Positions 22,541 through 35,883 of a DNA stretch of 49,060 bases are shown piece by piece. The notes below the pieces were generated by a model. The model saw nothing but the letters and a program-made list of their open reading frames with translations, did no database searches and had not been told where the DNA came from. The stretch's first letter is position 1, and each line of letters opens with the position of its first letter. The DNA comes from Welwitschia mirabilis. Lineage: Eukaryota > Gnetophyta > Gnetopsida > Welwitschiales. The stretch is from NCBI GenBank assembly GCA_051453625.1, contig JBOZIK010000001.1, positions 5,553,067 through 5,602,126 on the forward strand. Reading direction: 5' to 3'. The position numbers were made by a program, and so were the translations under genes.

Positions 22541-23270
22541 CTTGATGATATTGATGTATTTTAATTTGTGGAAAGCCTTGATAATTATTTTTATGATCAT
22601 GAATTTTCCTCTTATGAGTAAAATGTTTCTATTATTCCTTCTTTTTTTATTGAGTTTGACTCACATGGTAAGTTTAAAGATAATCTTTTCATTAATTTGG
22701 AATTACATCCTAAAGATCTAAAGTATTTCTTTGATGAGGATTTAATCCATTTATTGGTTATTCACTCATATGTATCTTCATCTTTAAAATATGATTTTCA
22801 AGAATTATTAGAAAAGCATGAAAAAGATGTAGGTTGGACCCCTTCTAATTTGGAACATTTGGATCCTAATGTGTATATTCCTTATATATTTTCTAAGTTT
22901 GTCAACTCATGTATGGATTGCTATCATGAAAAATTTTCTATGAGTAAGTCATCATTTGATTATCCTTTCTAAAATCTGGAGTTTGATAGCTATTGTACTT
23001 TTTCATTTTTACTTTACACATTAATTGATTTTATTAAATAACTTTAAATTAGATTTACCTTTTCATTACCTAGCCTTAGAATGTTTGGATCAATCTACAA
23101 GAAATAAATATGTGTTTAAAGATGCTTCTTTCATAGAAAATCCTAATTAGTATCATTTATTTAATCTTAGTCTTAAACTTATCTAGCCACCTATACCATC
23201 TTTACATAATTTCATTTCATTTGCATTTTTTTACCCTATCCATCCTATTATGAGTTCATAATACTTAATG
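22541..23270 (+). pseudogene. Second decayed reading frame in element 1
   Basis: One frame runs 22541-22972 with two internal stops (LELHPKDLKYFFDEDLIHLL... LLEKHEKDVGWTPSNLEHL), then a shifted frame continues LDLPFHYLALECLDQST to about 23270. The first block faintly recalls the linker before RT in Ty3/gypsy pol (ELKPLP.HLKY...HKEA.GWT), but no RT follows, so this is weak. The 91-codon frame at 22697-22972 has no ATG start. Element 2 lacks the corresponding 0.8 kb. Confidence 0.35.
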
Positions 23271-23539
23271 ATTCTAGTTAATGTCCTTTTTTCTTGATCT
23301 AATAATAACATGATCTTTTATCTTTTTAAGGTTTAGTAAAAAATTTGTAAGTTCTTGCTTTTTATGAGGTAGTCCTTTGCAATTATTGAGTTATTTGCTA
23401 AAGTTTGCATTTATTTGAGCTTTTAAATTTGGTAAATTCAAGGAAAAATATGGTTTTTCTTATTTCATGAGGTACCTATATTTCAAAACATTTATGGAGA
23501 TGAGATTACTTCTCTATTAGGTTAATGAACTAATGATCC

Positions 23540-23559
23540 CTAGAGAGAGAGAGAGAGAT
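23540..23559. repeat. Short (GA)n run
   Basis: AGAGAGAGAGAGAGAG-type run just after TGATCCCT. It marks a point where elements 1 and 2 realign (AATGATCCCT versus AATGACCCCT at about 33520). Confidence 0.8.
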
Positions 23560-23613
23560 AAGAGTAAAGAAGAAATAATATAAAACTCTTGAAGCTATCT
23601 ACTAGCACATTGT

Positions 23614-23632
23614 NNNNNNNNNNNNNNNNNNN
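23614..23632. other. Assembly gap, 19 N
   Basis: Unresolved bases inside element 1. Sequence on both sides aligns in order with element 2, so the gap is probably short. Confidence 0.95.
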
Positions 23633-23999
23633 GGTTTATTTAAGTGCATCAAGATTATGAATGTCTACTGTTAATGTAGCTATAATAATTCATTATGCTA
23701 GATCAATTACACTAGGCCTATAACCAATTACTAGCAATGTAGCACTAAATTCTTCAAGAAGAAAATGTTAAATCTTTTGAAAGAAAGTATCATAATACTA
23801 ATTGCTCAATATGATAGAATGATTGAAATAGATTACTTAGGAAAATAGAAGGAAAATGAAATGCTGTTAAGATGTAATTGGAGAAATCTTTCGATTTACT
23901 TATTTTAATAAATTATAACTTGAGATTCTTTAGCTACTTATAAGTTTGCAAAATTTACTTGTTGATACTTTTCTTTATTTTAGTGAAGGATCCAATAAA

Positions 24000-25885
24000 T
24001 ACTATTAAACTAGAATAATCAGATCATTATATTGTATTCTTCAAGTCTTCTTTCTTCATAGTGTGCATGGTAGGATTCATCCTTTTACCATTTTGTTTTC
24101 ATTCATTTCATTTTCACTATTTATTTCAATCCATAATACAACATATTTTATTCTATAAGAAAGTATACTAGAAGTATGCTTTCTCTTTTTTTCCCCTTCT
24201 AATTTGACCATTCCATTTAGGTCTATATCTAAGGTAAATCAATCTGAATCATTAATAGTACCAACTAATCTAATGGTATACATTTTACCCCATTCTTATA
24301 AAAATAATAATTTCAAGCTTGGTCCATACCTTACATTCCCTTGTTTTTAAACTCATGTATCTATTTCTACTACATCACTCAAGCTCTAACTATTTTTACA
24401 TACTGATCTATATCTATACCTTTCCTTATGTGTGTTTCCTCTTGTATCTACATCTGCACCTTTATCTTTTATTTATAACATCTTATTCAAGTTCTTATAG
24501 AGTTCTTGGTCATTACAGTCTACTACTGAGATTAGTTTCAATTGATAAACTTATCTATTTCTTTATTTATTCATTCTTAAAATAAAATTTTGCTTCTACA
24601 TTTTTCATTTGTTTTCTTTTATTTTACTTCATTTTTATTATTGAAATTTATAATATGTGCAAGATAAGATGCCTTTATTAAAGAAGAATTTTATCCTTTT
24701 TAATCTCTTTTTGTGTACCTTTATATTTAAACAATATTAAATCTAGGAATTACTGTTACTTATTAAAGGATGAAGGTACATATTATTTTACAAATAAGTC
24801 TTAGAGTTTTATAGAAATGCTACAATGAATGATAATGATCCTTGGATAATTCATTCTTCTATTTATTACACTTCTTTAGTTATATCTTTAAGTAATATAG
24901 AAGCCATTTGTATAGCTAAACATCATTATTTCTTATCCTTATTAAATCCCTTAGCTTTTATTATACAATTGTTAATGTTGAACACACTCCAAATATGACA
25001 ATGATTTAACTTATAATTATATTTATTTTTGTTGATTCCATTATAATGGTCTTTTCTATGAATGATAATCAATTTTTAGTTATTATTTCTCTTAATTTCA
25101 TTCCTAACTATACTAATCATATGATTGTCCTATTTTTCATTTATTTTGATGCCTTTATTCACTAATTTTCATAATCTAAACTAAACTTATCAATTATTGT
25201 TGTGATATCTAATAGGTGTTATTACTTTATTCTATAGATTTAGAATTAGCTTTCTTTGTAACATCATTCATCTCATTCATAGTTAATCCAAATGTAATAT
25301 CACTATCATAATGTTTTAGAAAATAACTATAATAAGATACTTAACTTATCCTTGATCATCACTTTTAATTCCATCATTTTTCACTTTCACTTTCATTTTC
25401 TAGTCCATTTTAAATCTATTTCATCTAGTCTAGTAGCATCTATTCCACATGTAATGATTAACCAATATTTCCCAAAGTTCCTTCCATTCTCTTATATTCA
25501 TTTTTACATCTTTAGATCTGGATTGCATTATATGTTTTTCAAAATTTTTCTTAACTATTTTTCATTGTTCTACATCTTTATTTACTAGCTAGTACATGAA
25601 TTATCCTATTCTCACTTGTCTTGTATTTAATGTTTTCCTTCTTTTAATCTTTAAGGACAAAGTTTACTCTAATTGGGGAAAATGGCATTTGCACTTATCA
25701 CCCATCAGTCATGCCCCATTCTTTTTCCTAAGTGTGATTTAAGCCCAAATTGGCCAAAAAATTTTATAATTTTTCCATCATTTTATTTCATAATTAGATG
25801 GTTTTAATTTTAAAATTTTTTTCATGCTATATAGACTTTGACATAGATTTTACTAAGAGATTATCAAAAGATTTGTTGTGGGATG
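24000..25885 (+). other. 3' internal part of element 1, no gene recognised
   Basis: AT-rich. The open frames at 24319-24585 and 25352-25588 are Phe/Leu/Tyr/Ser-rich and look like composition artefacts. At about 25650-25690 the phrase GGACAAAGTTTACTCTAATTG and then GGGG corresponds to ATAAAGTTTAGTTTTAGTTA and GGGGG at 34355-34383 in element 2, a conserved feature about 0.2 kb before each 3' LTR that may be a polypurine-like tract. Confidence 0.45.
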
Positions 25886-27013
25886 TGTTAATATTCAAAA
25901 TTGATATTTACTTCAAGTTATTTAGGTTAATTTAGCATGATCATTTTATCTTTACCATATTTCATATGCATTTATTATAATTAAGGCTATTTAAATATAA
26001 ATTTACTAATACCTAGTTACCACATTGTCATTTTTAGGTTACCATTAGGATAATGATTAGTATTGTAAAAGCTATAAGGATAATTCCTTAAGAAGCCAAT
26101 GATGCCAGAAGACCTAATGGCAGTGTTTGTTTAGTTTCTCATTATGATTTCATACTTATATTTTTGGGTCATCTCTGACTACTGATTCACTTAAGTATAC
26201 TAGGGACTAGATCTAAAGAGGCTAAATTTTACACTAATTTCTAGAAACCCTAATCCTAATCTGATCTTTAAAGTATAAAAGGCTATTTTGGCCTCACTTT
26301 TAAGGTTTTTAATACTAGAAAATTTGCCAAACTATTCTGAGAGCTCCTATCATATCTATCTTTTAAGCAACTTCCTTAGGAATGAGCTAGTCTTTCAAGA
26401 CTAGCATAACATTTTTGGTGTTGATTTCTAAATTACTTTTATGTAGTCTCATTTCATTTCATGCAATAAACTTTAGTTTTCTTCTTAATCTGGTTTCTTG
26501 ATACTATGTATCTATATTTTCATACTTATTAGGCTTGATAAGGATTAATGTTTTATTAAGAATTTTATCATTTTCAAGTGAATCTTTAATGTAATATTAG
26601 TTATTAGTTTACTATTATTTAATGTTATTTTAGATTAAAAATCCTACTTTGCATGCTTCTAAAGTGAGCTATAAGAACTAAGAGTACCTAGATTCTTTAC
26701 TTAAGCTTAAAATTCCAAGAATAGAACTTTGGAATAAAAATTAATGAACTATATTTTCATTGAATACTATAGTTAATACTTTTGTGTTTATGTTAGATCT
26801 TGTGGCCATGCTTTATCCCTCACTCAAGGTATTGATCAGCAATATATCTCTAGTCATACTTTTGCTCTATAACATCAATTTGTGATAGTTATAGATGTGG
26901 TCTATGCAAGATTCACTCTTTATGTTACTACAGTTATCCCTTGGAAAGAATGATAATGGGATTAGAATACAAATTAAAGTCCTAGTTTAGTTTGTTAATG
27001 GTGGGTTTGGCCA
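25886..27013 (+). repeat. 3' LTR of element 1
   Basis: Starts TGTTAATATTCAAAATTGAT and continues TTCAAGTTATTTAGGTTAAT, in line with the other three LTRs. Shares the near-palindromic CTAGTC...GACTAGCA phrase with the 18813 copy. The end is placed near GGCCACA by comparison, plus or minus 30 bases. Confidence 0.55.
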
Positions 27014-27565
27014 CATAATATTTGTATTCCTAAGATGATTTTGCATATTACCATATTATAACAATAGATATAAATATATCTATATTTCACATGAATAGTA
27101 TTCATTCTTATCTAATTAATAAAGAAATTAAAATTTAAAATAAATTCTTTTATTTTAAGCCATCATAATATAATACATATTAAAATTTCTAAGGAACACA
27201 ATGTAATAGATTTTACAATGAAGTGTAGTATTAAAGATAATGATGTAATGATATAAGACCAGTATAGAAACATAAAATCTATTTTAATTAAGATAATGCA
27301 AAAGAGATGATAATACAATTACAAATTTTAATAAATATAATAATGTAGTGACATTTGTTATGTTCCTAAATCATTAGAACCATTGAAACATAAGTAGATG
27401 TCTTTAACTAGATTTCTATATATCCTTTAATACTTTCCTCTTTTCCCTTTTTTTGACATCATGAAATACTACTTACTAGGAGAAGCATCAAAATGACTTT
27501 GTAGTATATTACTGATCATCCTCATCACTGTCATCTAAGTTATCATAATATTTGAAAAATGATTC

Positions 27566-27596
<31 letters not shown>

Positions 27597-29176
27597 CATA
27601 TGATAAGTATAATTCCTATTGAGATTTAAAAATTAGAGGATGTTATTTCTTACTTCTTGTGTAAGTAACTTATTAATGCATCCTAGAGTAAGTCTGAAAC
27701 ATAATAAATGTAGCACACAAACTAAAAGTGGCCTTTTGGAAAAAATATTGAGTATGTATAGGAATACATACTAGTAATGGAAGAATGTATGATGGTGACT
27801 CAACTAGAGTTTGTGTTTCTCATCTATGCATCCCAAGTTTTCTTGAATGATAAGCTCAAAATGGCATGTTTGATTTAATAGATGAATGCTATGTAATTTT
27901 ATAAATATTTCCCTAAACTATATGTTCCTATTCTTTTGAAGAATTCTCTCTATAAATTAAGTCATAATCTATGATCTAATATTATTATTTCGCTCCTTTA
28001 AATCATTTCCACTATCATGTTTCTCACTATTGTTAGACCATGGTAGTATTCCCATTTTCTCAAAACTTCATAAATCTTTCTTCCCCTCAATAACTATTTC
28101 CTTAGAATATTGATCTTGATGTTTGTTCAGCCTCATGGTACTCTTGTCCATCTTCCTACTGCTTTTGAAATTTCTCTAAGCCTTTTTTAATTAGATATAA
28201 TACTTGTATCCTAACTGATATAGATATTTTTATTGCTAATTCTTAAGAGTTAATGCCTTCATTATTTTAGTTGATTACTTTTTTCTTTTCATTAAAATTA
28301 GAAAGTGATTTTTCTATTCTGATTAAATTAAAAGATGAAATAGCTATCTCAACATTTGAAAAAAGAAGAGTAATTAACAAGATATTCCCTAAAGTCTAAG
28401 CATTATGAAATTGAGAAAAAAATATTTTTATAGATAATAAAATTAATGTATATCTAAATGGCAACTAATAAATAATAAATCATAAAACTGTACATAGAAG
28501 TTCAATACCTATAATTCCTAACTAGTATAGATGCATTAAGTTCATATCCTTTTAGTTAAGGCATTTTTGAAGAGAAGCTTAATATCATCTAAAAATTCAT
28601 TAAGTTCATTCTTTTCTAATAACTTTAATAATAAATTTATTCATGAAAACTCTTAAAAGTTAAAAAGTATACTAGAGGACCACGTGCAACATCAATACCA
28701 AGTAAGCCATTTACAAACTATGGATTTATGTAAATAAGTTATCCACTTACTTAAGTTAAGAATGTACCTTCATCATCATTAATATCATGAATTTCACTAT
28801 AAAACTTTTATAACATTTAATATAGTATGCTCTAAGAGGGATTAACTATATTTTACTAGATAAATTCTTTAAAGAAATGAATCTAAGTTTTTCAATTTTT
28901 TTAAAACTTTGGTCTCCTCTTTATACTAATATTTATAGACTTACAACTAGAGTACTTCTTAGCTACATTTTAGTTTAAAAATGTAGATTCATACATGTTC
29001 TCTTAAGCCACGTCTTTAATATTCTCATATCTTAATTCTTTTCTAGGATCTATTATGCTTTTTCTAAATCATTTGAGAAAAAACTAGACAAAATCTAAAA
29101 CATATCACATAAATTGTAACAGAGAAAAAACTCTAAATTCTTATAAGAGAGAAATTCCTTTAGCTTAGGCAGTAGT
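27014..29176. other. No gene recognised between elements 1 and 2
   Basis: AT-rich spacer with an (AT)n run at 27569-27596. The minus strand of about 27500-27545 reads an acidic DDSDEDD phrase of a kind seen in copia gag-like debris, too short to call. Confidence 0.5.
27569..27596. repeat. (AT)n microsatellite, 14 units
   Basis: Uninterrupted AT repeat. Confidence 0.95.
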
Positions 29177-30490
29177 TGTTAGCATGTAAAAATTGACATT
29201 TATATTAAGTGTTTTAGGGTCAATTTATTATAAATGAAGATATTAATTTAATTATTTTAATAATATATGTACTTTATTATTTTTAAAACAAAATTTAAAT
29301 TTATGCTTTTTCTTTATAATAATTATAGATTTTTAGCCATGTTTTGAAATACATACCAAAAGATAGACACACTACTATGTAAAAAAACGGTGGCAATGGA
29401 GATATGAGGTGGTGATTCATAGTAGTAGCATTGGAAGACATGTGGCAGAGGCATGTGGAGGTGGCACTAAAGACATGTTGTGATAGTACTAGTTGGTAGA
29501 GGAATTTAGCTTCAAAGCTTAAATCTTGAACTCATCATGATATATATTTCATCTAACACTATATAAAAATCTCCATTAAATGCTATAAGATAATTTCCAC
29601 TAAATGATAAATGATAATCATTCTACCTAATGCTATAGGATAGGATCTTATATACCTAGTAGTACAAGACAACTTCTACCAAATGCTATAGGATAGAATA
29701 TTATCTATCAAATGCTAAATGATGAAGGTTCTACCTAATGCTACAAGCTAAATACTCTCAACCACCTTAACCCTATCCTCACTTATAAAAAGGTCTTGAA
29801 CCCTCATTCATAAAAATCCTTTTTTATAAAAGAAGTAGTAGAATATTTGGTGAATTAAGTCAATAGGTCCTTCTAGGAATTCTCTTTAGGTGAAATCTCA
29901 TTTTGAGAATAGCTTAAAGAGTTCATACTAGCATTCTTCTTCTACTAATGTAATGTGTAATTTTTGAAATTAATATAAGTAGTTGTTTTCTTTTGATTTC
30001 AAGTTACAAATAACTTTATACTTGTAGTGCTTAAGTAACAACTAAGTTATTATGTTATATCATCATTTAAGTGAGTTTCTTAGTTAATTAATCTCAGTCT
30101 CTTTTATTTGATGGATATTAAGCACTTTATGTCCTTAATGTTTATGCTTATTTATGGGTACTAATTTCCATATGATGAATTAGATCATGTTATCATAACC
30201 TGATCCATTATTATTTGACAGCTTAGATATGTTTCAAGAATTTGTAGGATATTTTGAATAAAAGAGGTACAAAAGGATGATTAAGTGAAACCTTATATCT
30301 AATTTATTTCCTTAACTCTCTAGACAAAGTTTAATACATCTTTCAATCTCTCTCTTTTCTTCTTTTTTATATTGTAATTATAAAAACTAGAAAAACTTGT
30401 GTAATTTCTATGAAGTTCACCACAATTATTCCTATGGAGTGAATAATAATAGATATTAAAATAGTTTATTTCAATTCATTTTACTATACA
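29177..30490 (+). repeat. 5' LTR of element 2
   Basis: TGTTAGCATG start. Long shared phrases with 34545-35883 include GTAGTAGCATT.GAAGACATGT, ATCTCTCTTTTCTTC (variant) and ACTAGAAAAACTTGTGTAAT. It contains five to six loose copies of AATGCTATAAGATA between about 29570 and 29750. Confidence 0.75.
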
Positions 30491-32132
30491 AAGAGATTTT
30501 TACATCATTTTTTGGAATAATAACATGGTAGATTCTTAATTGAGTAGAATTTTGAGTTTTTTTTTTGTAATTTTGTTAGTTTAGTTTTCATTTTTCTAGT
30601 AACTATTACTAGTTCTTTTCTTTTTCTTTTGAGTGTTTATTTTATTTTCCTTTATTTCTAGTGATACCTAAAATAATCATTTTTGGAGTTTGATTTAGAT
30701 TTTTCCCATTTAATTTGAAATTATTTCCATATTAAACATTTAGTGTTGTAGGTCTAATAATATTTCTAAAGGTCGTAATTAAAACAAGAATCAAAAAACA
30801 TGAAAAAGTAACATAGAACTCAATTTTTTTAATTTTATATAATTATCCTTTTTTTTAAAGTTGTGTAATAGTTTGTGTGTTAAAATCATGAAAAGAAAAT
30901 TTTCTTTTAGGGTTTTTCCTTAGGTTTCATTTCATCTCTTCTCACTGCTATTGCATTTTTCACTATGTATTTTCTATACCCATAATGTGAAACATTTTCC
31001 ATAGCTCCAAACATAACCTCACTTTTTTTTGGAGCCACTTTTTGTTATTCAAATAACTTATACCATCATCCTTAGAATCTTCTTAAACTTTGAATTTACT
31101 CCCTTTTAGATCTCCTGAGAACTTTCTAAAATTGGAACTCATCTAAAACCTCAAAATGTTATGAAAATATAATCCTATCCTAAATTTCATAAATCAATTT
31201 TCAAAACTGATATGAATTAAGAATGTAATTTCTTTAGTAGGATGTACAAAAAACCATCTAAATCCTAATTTGTCTTTGAGAACTATGAAAATGCTTATAT
31301 CTTACTTAATCATATTCAACTAAAAAAAAATCTATGAGATTAAATTCAACTTAAGAAGACTTTAGGATAGTATCTTCAATGTAATTATAATAACTCTTAT
31401 CATTTTTAAGCCCCAAGACCCTTCTAACACTAGCTAAATCTTTGGAGAATGTATTTAAAGCCTAGAACTCCATTCATATATATATCAATCTCTTTAGAAC
31501 CTTGAGTTTAAAAACTCTTATTTTGAACAAAAAGAGTTTGATCCTATGCCTTTCATCATCCCTTGTAACACTTATTATCTTATCAATCTCCTTTACCTTC
31601 TCATTCTTAACCATTTAACTAATAACAACCTTCTTTATCTATTCTATTAAAAAAATAATTAAGAAAATTCATGAATATCCAATCCCACATTAACTATAAT
31701 AAAATACAAACTAACCATGTCCATGAAAGCACTTAAGAAAAATTGCTTCTCCTTAACTAATCTTAAATAATCTGCCCAAACCCATGCCCAAATTCTTCAA
31801 TAAATTCTCTCTTCTTTAAATCATGGTAAACCTAATAACAACTTGAACTTAATCAATAAGAAGAAGAAAGTTTGACATTCATACATCTCTAGTTAAGCCA
31901 TTGGAATAGGATCTAAGGAAGTCTACTCATAATTAAAAGTTGATAGATATTATTAGCTATAGCCTCCTCATTGCAATTAGGCCTTGCACACATATGTAGG
32001 ATGAAATCCTTCCTTTATGTATTGGGAAATGACTTGTGAAGTATCCTAGTAGTTCATAAATCTACCACATTTCTGTCAAGTGGAGCATAGATGGATAAGT
32101 TAACTACATGAACCCCAAAGTATCTTATTGTG

Positions 32133-32789
32133 TTCCATGAAACTAATTCTAGAAATCTTAAAAATCTTGAAAGGGTTAAGGAAAGTCAAAAAAAGAATAC
32201 TTAAACCGTAACCTTTATGAATAAGAAAGAAATAAATAAAGGCCTTAAGTTTAAAAATTCACTGGAGAATAATCTAGTATGTACAAAGAATTTATACTCT
32301 GGTAGAGGATTAAATATACCAGATGATGAGAAATATTTAAAAGATGAATAAGCATTTGAGGAATGCTATACCTTAGAGAGTTATACAACAAAGGATAATT
32401 CATTAAGAGATATTAATAAGAATAACATTAAATTATTACTATCTCCTCTTAAGTAATCACATGAGAAGGAATCCGTTAACAATCTTAATGAAGAGGCGAA
32501 TGTTCGCAAAGAGTCCATACATGATCCATTCTATGAAGAACATTTGTTTTTTGCTTAATAATTTCATAAGATAATCATTTCATCTCCAGCTTTATCTACT
32601 AAGCAAGACACAAGTCTTAATAAGGAAGGTAAACCTTCTTTCTAATTGAAAACATCTTTTAAAAACTTTACACATGATTCTTTTAATGAATATTTACATT
32701 GTCAAGTAATTTCCAATTCGTCTTTGTCTTCCTCTCAAAATTATGTCTTGCATGATTTATTAATTAAACATAAACAAGTTAAAATATGA
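32133..32789 (+). pseudogene. Unidentified 218-codon decayed frame in element 2
   Basis: A single frame, with no shift, from FHETNSRNLKNLERVKESQ to LLIKHKQVKI and a terminal TGA, holding only six internal stops. Chance would give several times more at this base composition. The product would be hydrophilic, rich in Lys, Asn, Ser and Glu, with no metal-binding or catalytic motif visible. It is homologous at protein level to 21497-21905. The plus-strand frame 32853-33068 lies just downstream and may be a continuation. It could be a diverged gag or an extra protein of this family. Confidence 0.5.
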
Positions 32790-34544
32790 ACTATTTTTTG
32801 AATTTAAATGTATTTGTTATTTTATTAAAATTATTTCTAATTTCATGGACTCTTGCATAAAAATCTACATAAGTTGTCTCCTAGTTTAAAATGCTTTGAA
32901 AAATTTCAAATCATTTGTCTTTACCTCTACATTTTTGAGTCACTTTTCATGCATTACCTTAGAAAATTCCTTTCAAAATATTTAGTTTCATTACATGCTT
33001 TTAGATTATATTTTAATTTATATTTTTATTCTAGATTAAAATTAAGATTAAAAAAGAGAAAAGGTTAAAAATGCTTTTGCTTAATAATCTCTCTTACCTA
33101 AAGCCATCTAAGCACTATCACCTATATAATCATCATCTTAAACCATTTTACTCGGAAAATCCTAAATTTCATTCCTAACCTAAAATAATCCATCGTTACC
33201 TCAAAAACTATCATTCATTCTAGCCATTTACTTATGAATTCATAAAACTTGCATAGCTTAGTTAATGACTTTAATTAAAAATTAATAATAGATGATCTCT
33301 CTATTATTTTAAGTAATGATTATAATTAAGTGCACTCATAGGTTTTTAAGAAAAAGTTTAGTTATTTTGATTTTGATTATTAAAGTCATGTTTTCTTAAG
33401 GTCTTTAATTTTATAAAACATGAATGAAAAAGGTTCAATCTACTTTTATTATGTTCTTTATATTTAAATATTTTGATAGGGATAAGATTTTTTTTTTTTT
33501 TAGATTAAGCTAATGAGCCAATGACCCCTGTTATGTGTATTAAAAAAATGAATATAAGAAAAAGAACAAAAAGAAAATAATATTTGTTCCCCAAAAGAAC
33601 ATCTTATTAATTAGTTAATTAAGTTCAGTTAACTACATTGAGACTATGGATTCTTGCTAGCAATGCAGCTCTAACAATCCAGTTATGACATAATCAATTG
33701 CACTGGGGCCATAGATGCTTATTGGTAATGCAATACTAAGTTCTTCATAACATAACATGCTTAAATCTATTAGAAGAAAAAATCAAAACACTAGATGCTC
33801 AATGTGATTTAAATGCTTAAAACAAAAGACTTATATGTTTGTAAAAAAGAAAAATAAAGGAAAGAAAAAGGTGGAAATTGAAGGCCTTCTGAGTTCTATT
33901 AACTTTAAATTTTATACTTAATATTTGCCATGATTTTTTTAATTCTTATAAGTTATTAAGTCAATACAATGCTTATTTGATATTAAGATCCATTAAAAAT
34001 TATAAAAATACAATAGAGGCCATTGACATAGGTAGGTTATCTCTTTTATTCATTATCTACATGGTTAAATTCTTTGTCATATTTTCATTTTTCATCTTCA
34101 TCACATATTTCAATTCATTCATAGTTAATAAAAAATAACATCATAAAGCATAAACTATTTTTATGGTTCAAATTTTTACTTAGCATATTAAAGTTAGAAA
34201 TAAAATATTATCATCTGTCATTAACTATTTGTTCTTTTCCATAGCTTAGTTGCATTGCTTTACATCTTTTTCTTTTAATAAATAAGCTTATCAAGATAAA
34301 AAAATTTAAGGATATGTTCTAAAAATGGTATAATACTTTCTATCATAAAGTTTTAAGAATAAAGTTTAGTTTTAGTTAGGGGGTATGACAATTTTTATTC
34401 CTTAGTTTTTGAACATAAGTCATAAAAGTTTTTAAAAAGATATAGTATTTTTCACACTTGAATACTTTTATTTCGATAATTTTTAATATTGATCATTTTG
34501 TTATCAACTTTTTGCTAAGATTCTAGTAATTTGATTAGGACATG

Positions 34545-35883
34545 TGTTAACATGTAAAAAATTAACATTTATATCAAGTGTTTGAAGCTAATTTATTATA
34601 AATAAAGGCATTAATTTAATTATTTTAATTATAAAATATGTTTTTTATTATTTTTAAAATAAAAATAAAATTTATGCTTTTTTCCATAATAATTGTAGAT
34701 CTTTAATCACATTTTGTAATATTGACAGAAGATGAACATGATTCTGCATAAAATAATAGTAGAAATGGAGACATTATGTGGTGACATATAGTAGTAGCAT
34801 TCGAAGACATGTGATAGAGACATGTAGAGGTAATACTAGAGACATGTGGTAATACCACTAGTTAATAGAGGAATCTGATTGTAAAGGTCACATGTTGGAC
34901 TTGCCATTATAAAGATTCCACCTAATAGTCTATAGCAATCTCTACTAAGCACTACAAGATAATATCCATGAAATGCTAAGTGATTGAGATTCTACCTAAT
35001 GCTATAGGAAAAAGTCTTATCTACCTAACACTATAAGATAAGCTCTATTAAATGCTATAAGATAGAATCTTATCTACTATATACTAAATGATAAAGATTC
35101 TACCTAATGCTATAAGCCAAAGATTTTCAATCATCTTAACCTTACCCTTGCTTATAAAAATGCCCTGGACCCTCATTTGTAAACATTTTACTTTAGACAA
35201 AGTAGTAGAAACTTTAGAGTGTTAAGTCAACATGGCCTTTTGAGCATTCTCTTTGGGAGTGAGCTTGTTTTGAGGGTATCTTAAGGAGTTCATACTACTC
35301 TTATTCTTTTACTAATGTAATACATGTTTCTTGAAATTAATACAAGTAATTATTTTTTAATTTTAAATTGTAAATGACGTTGTACTTGTAATTCTTAAAT
35401 AATAACTAAGTTATCGAGTTATATTATCATCTGAGGAATTTTCTTAGTTAATTGATTTAATTATATTTTATTTGATAGATCTTGAGTACTTTATCATCTT
35501 ACTTTTCATGATTTTTTAAGAGCTATAAATGATCAAGTGACTTTTGAATCCACTAACTCTCATATGATGAATGAGATTATATTACCTTGACCTAAGTCAC
35601 TGCTATTTCATATCTTAAGTATGTTTTAGGAACTCACAATATATCTTTGAATAGATAGAGTGTTAGAAGATGAATCAAGTTTAACCTTGAAGTAGTTTGT
35701 TTTCTTACCTCTTCAGACAAAGTTTCAATAAATCTCTTAATATCTCTCTTTTCTTCATTCTTTAATCATAATTACAAGACTAGAAAAACTTGTGTAATTT
35801 CTATAAATTTCATCACAATTATCCTTGAGGAGAGAATGATAGTGGGTATTCTTATAGTTTATTTTGGTTCATTATACTACACA
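34545..35883 (+). repeat. 3' LTR of element 2
   Basis: Starts TGTTAACATGTAAAAAATTA and ends ACTACACA. Partner of 29177-30490, with AATGCTATA-type motif copies at about 34960-35120. Confidence 0.75.

Larger units (their letters stand above)
18813..27013 (+). mobile_element. LTR retrotransposon 1 (8.2 kb), degenerate
   Basis: Recognised by LTR copies at 18813 to about 20025 and 25886 to about 27013, which share termini and internal phrases with the LTRs of the element at 29177-35883. The left LTR is followed by TTTTTGATAACATTACTAAGG, which could be a decayed primer-site region. Internal sequence is about 5.9 kb. It holds decayed reading frames at 21497-21905 and 22541-23270 and a gap at 23614-23632, but no RT, integrase or protease that I can recognise. 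It looks like a LARD-type or otherwise non-autonomous element, or one decayed beyond hand recognition. The end of the right LTR is uncertain by tens of bases, so no target duplication could be tested. Confidence 0.6.
29177..35883 (+). mobile_element. LTR retrotransposon 2 (6.7 kb), both LTRs present
   Basis: Direct LTRs at 29177-30490 (1314 bases) and 34545-35883 (1339 bases) have matching starts, matching ends (ACTATACA and ACTACACA) and the same internal motif array. The internal region is 4.05 kb. Just after the left LTR, TTTTTTGGAATAATAACATG may be a decayed primer-site region like that of element 1. The internal sequence is collinear with element 1 for long stretches but lacks about 0.8 kb and about 1.3 kb present there. 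No RT or integrase is visible. Bases flanking the LTRs (GTAGT left, TAAAT right) do not match, so no target duplication is evident. Confidence 0.75.

Noticed and set aside
22697-22972. Treating the 91-codon frame as an intact small gene
   Set aside because: It lacks an ATG, continues upstream through stops and downstream by frameshift, and lies inside an LTR element.
24319-25588. Plus-strand frames at 24319 and 25352 that look like membrane proteins
   Set aside because: Hydrophobicity comes from T-rich codons, there is no domain and no counterpart in the sister element.
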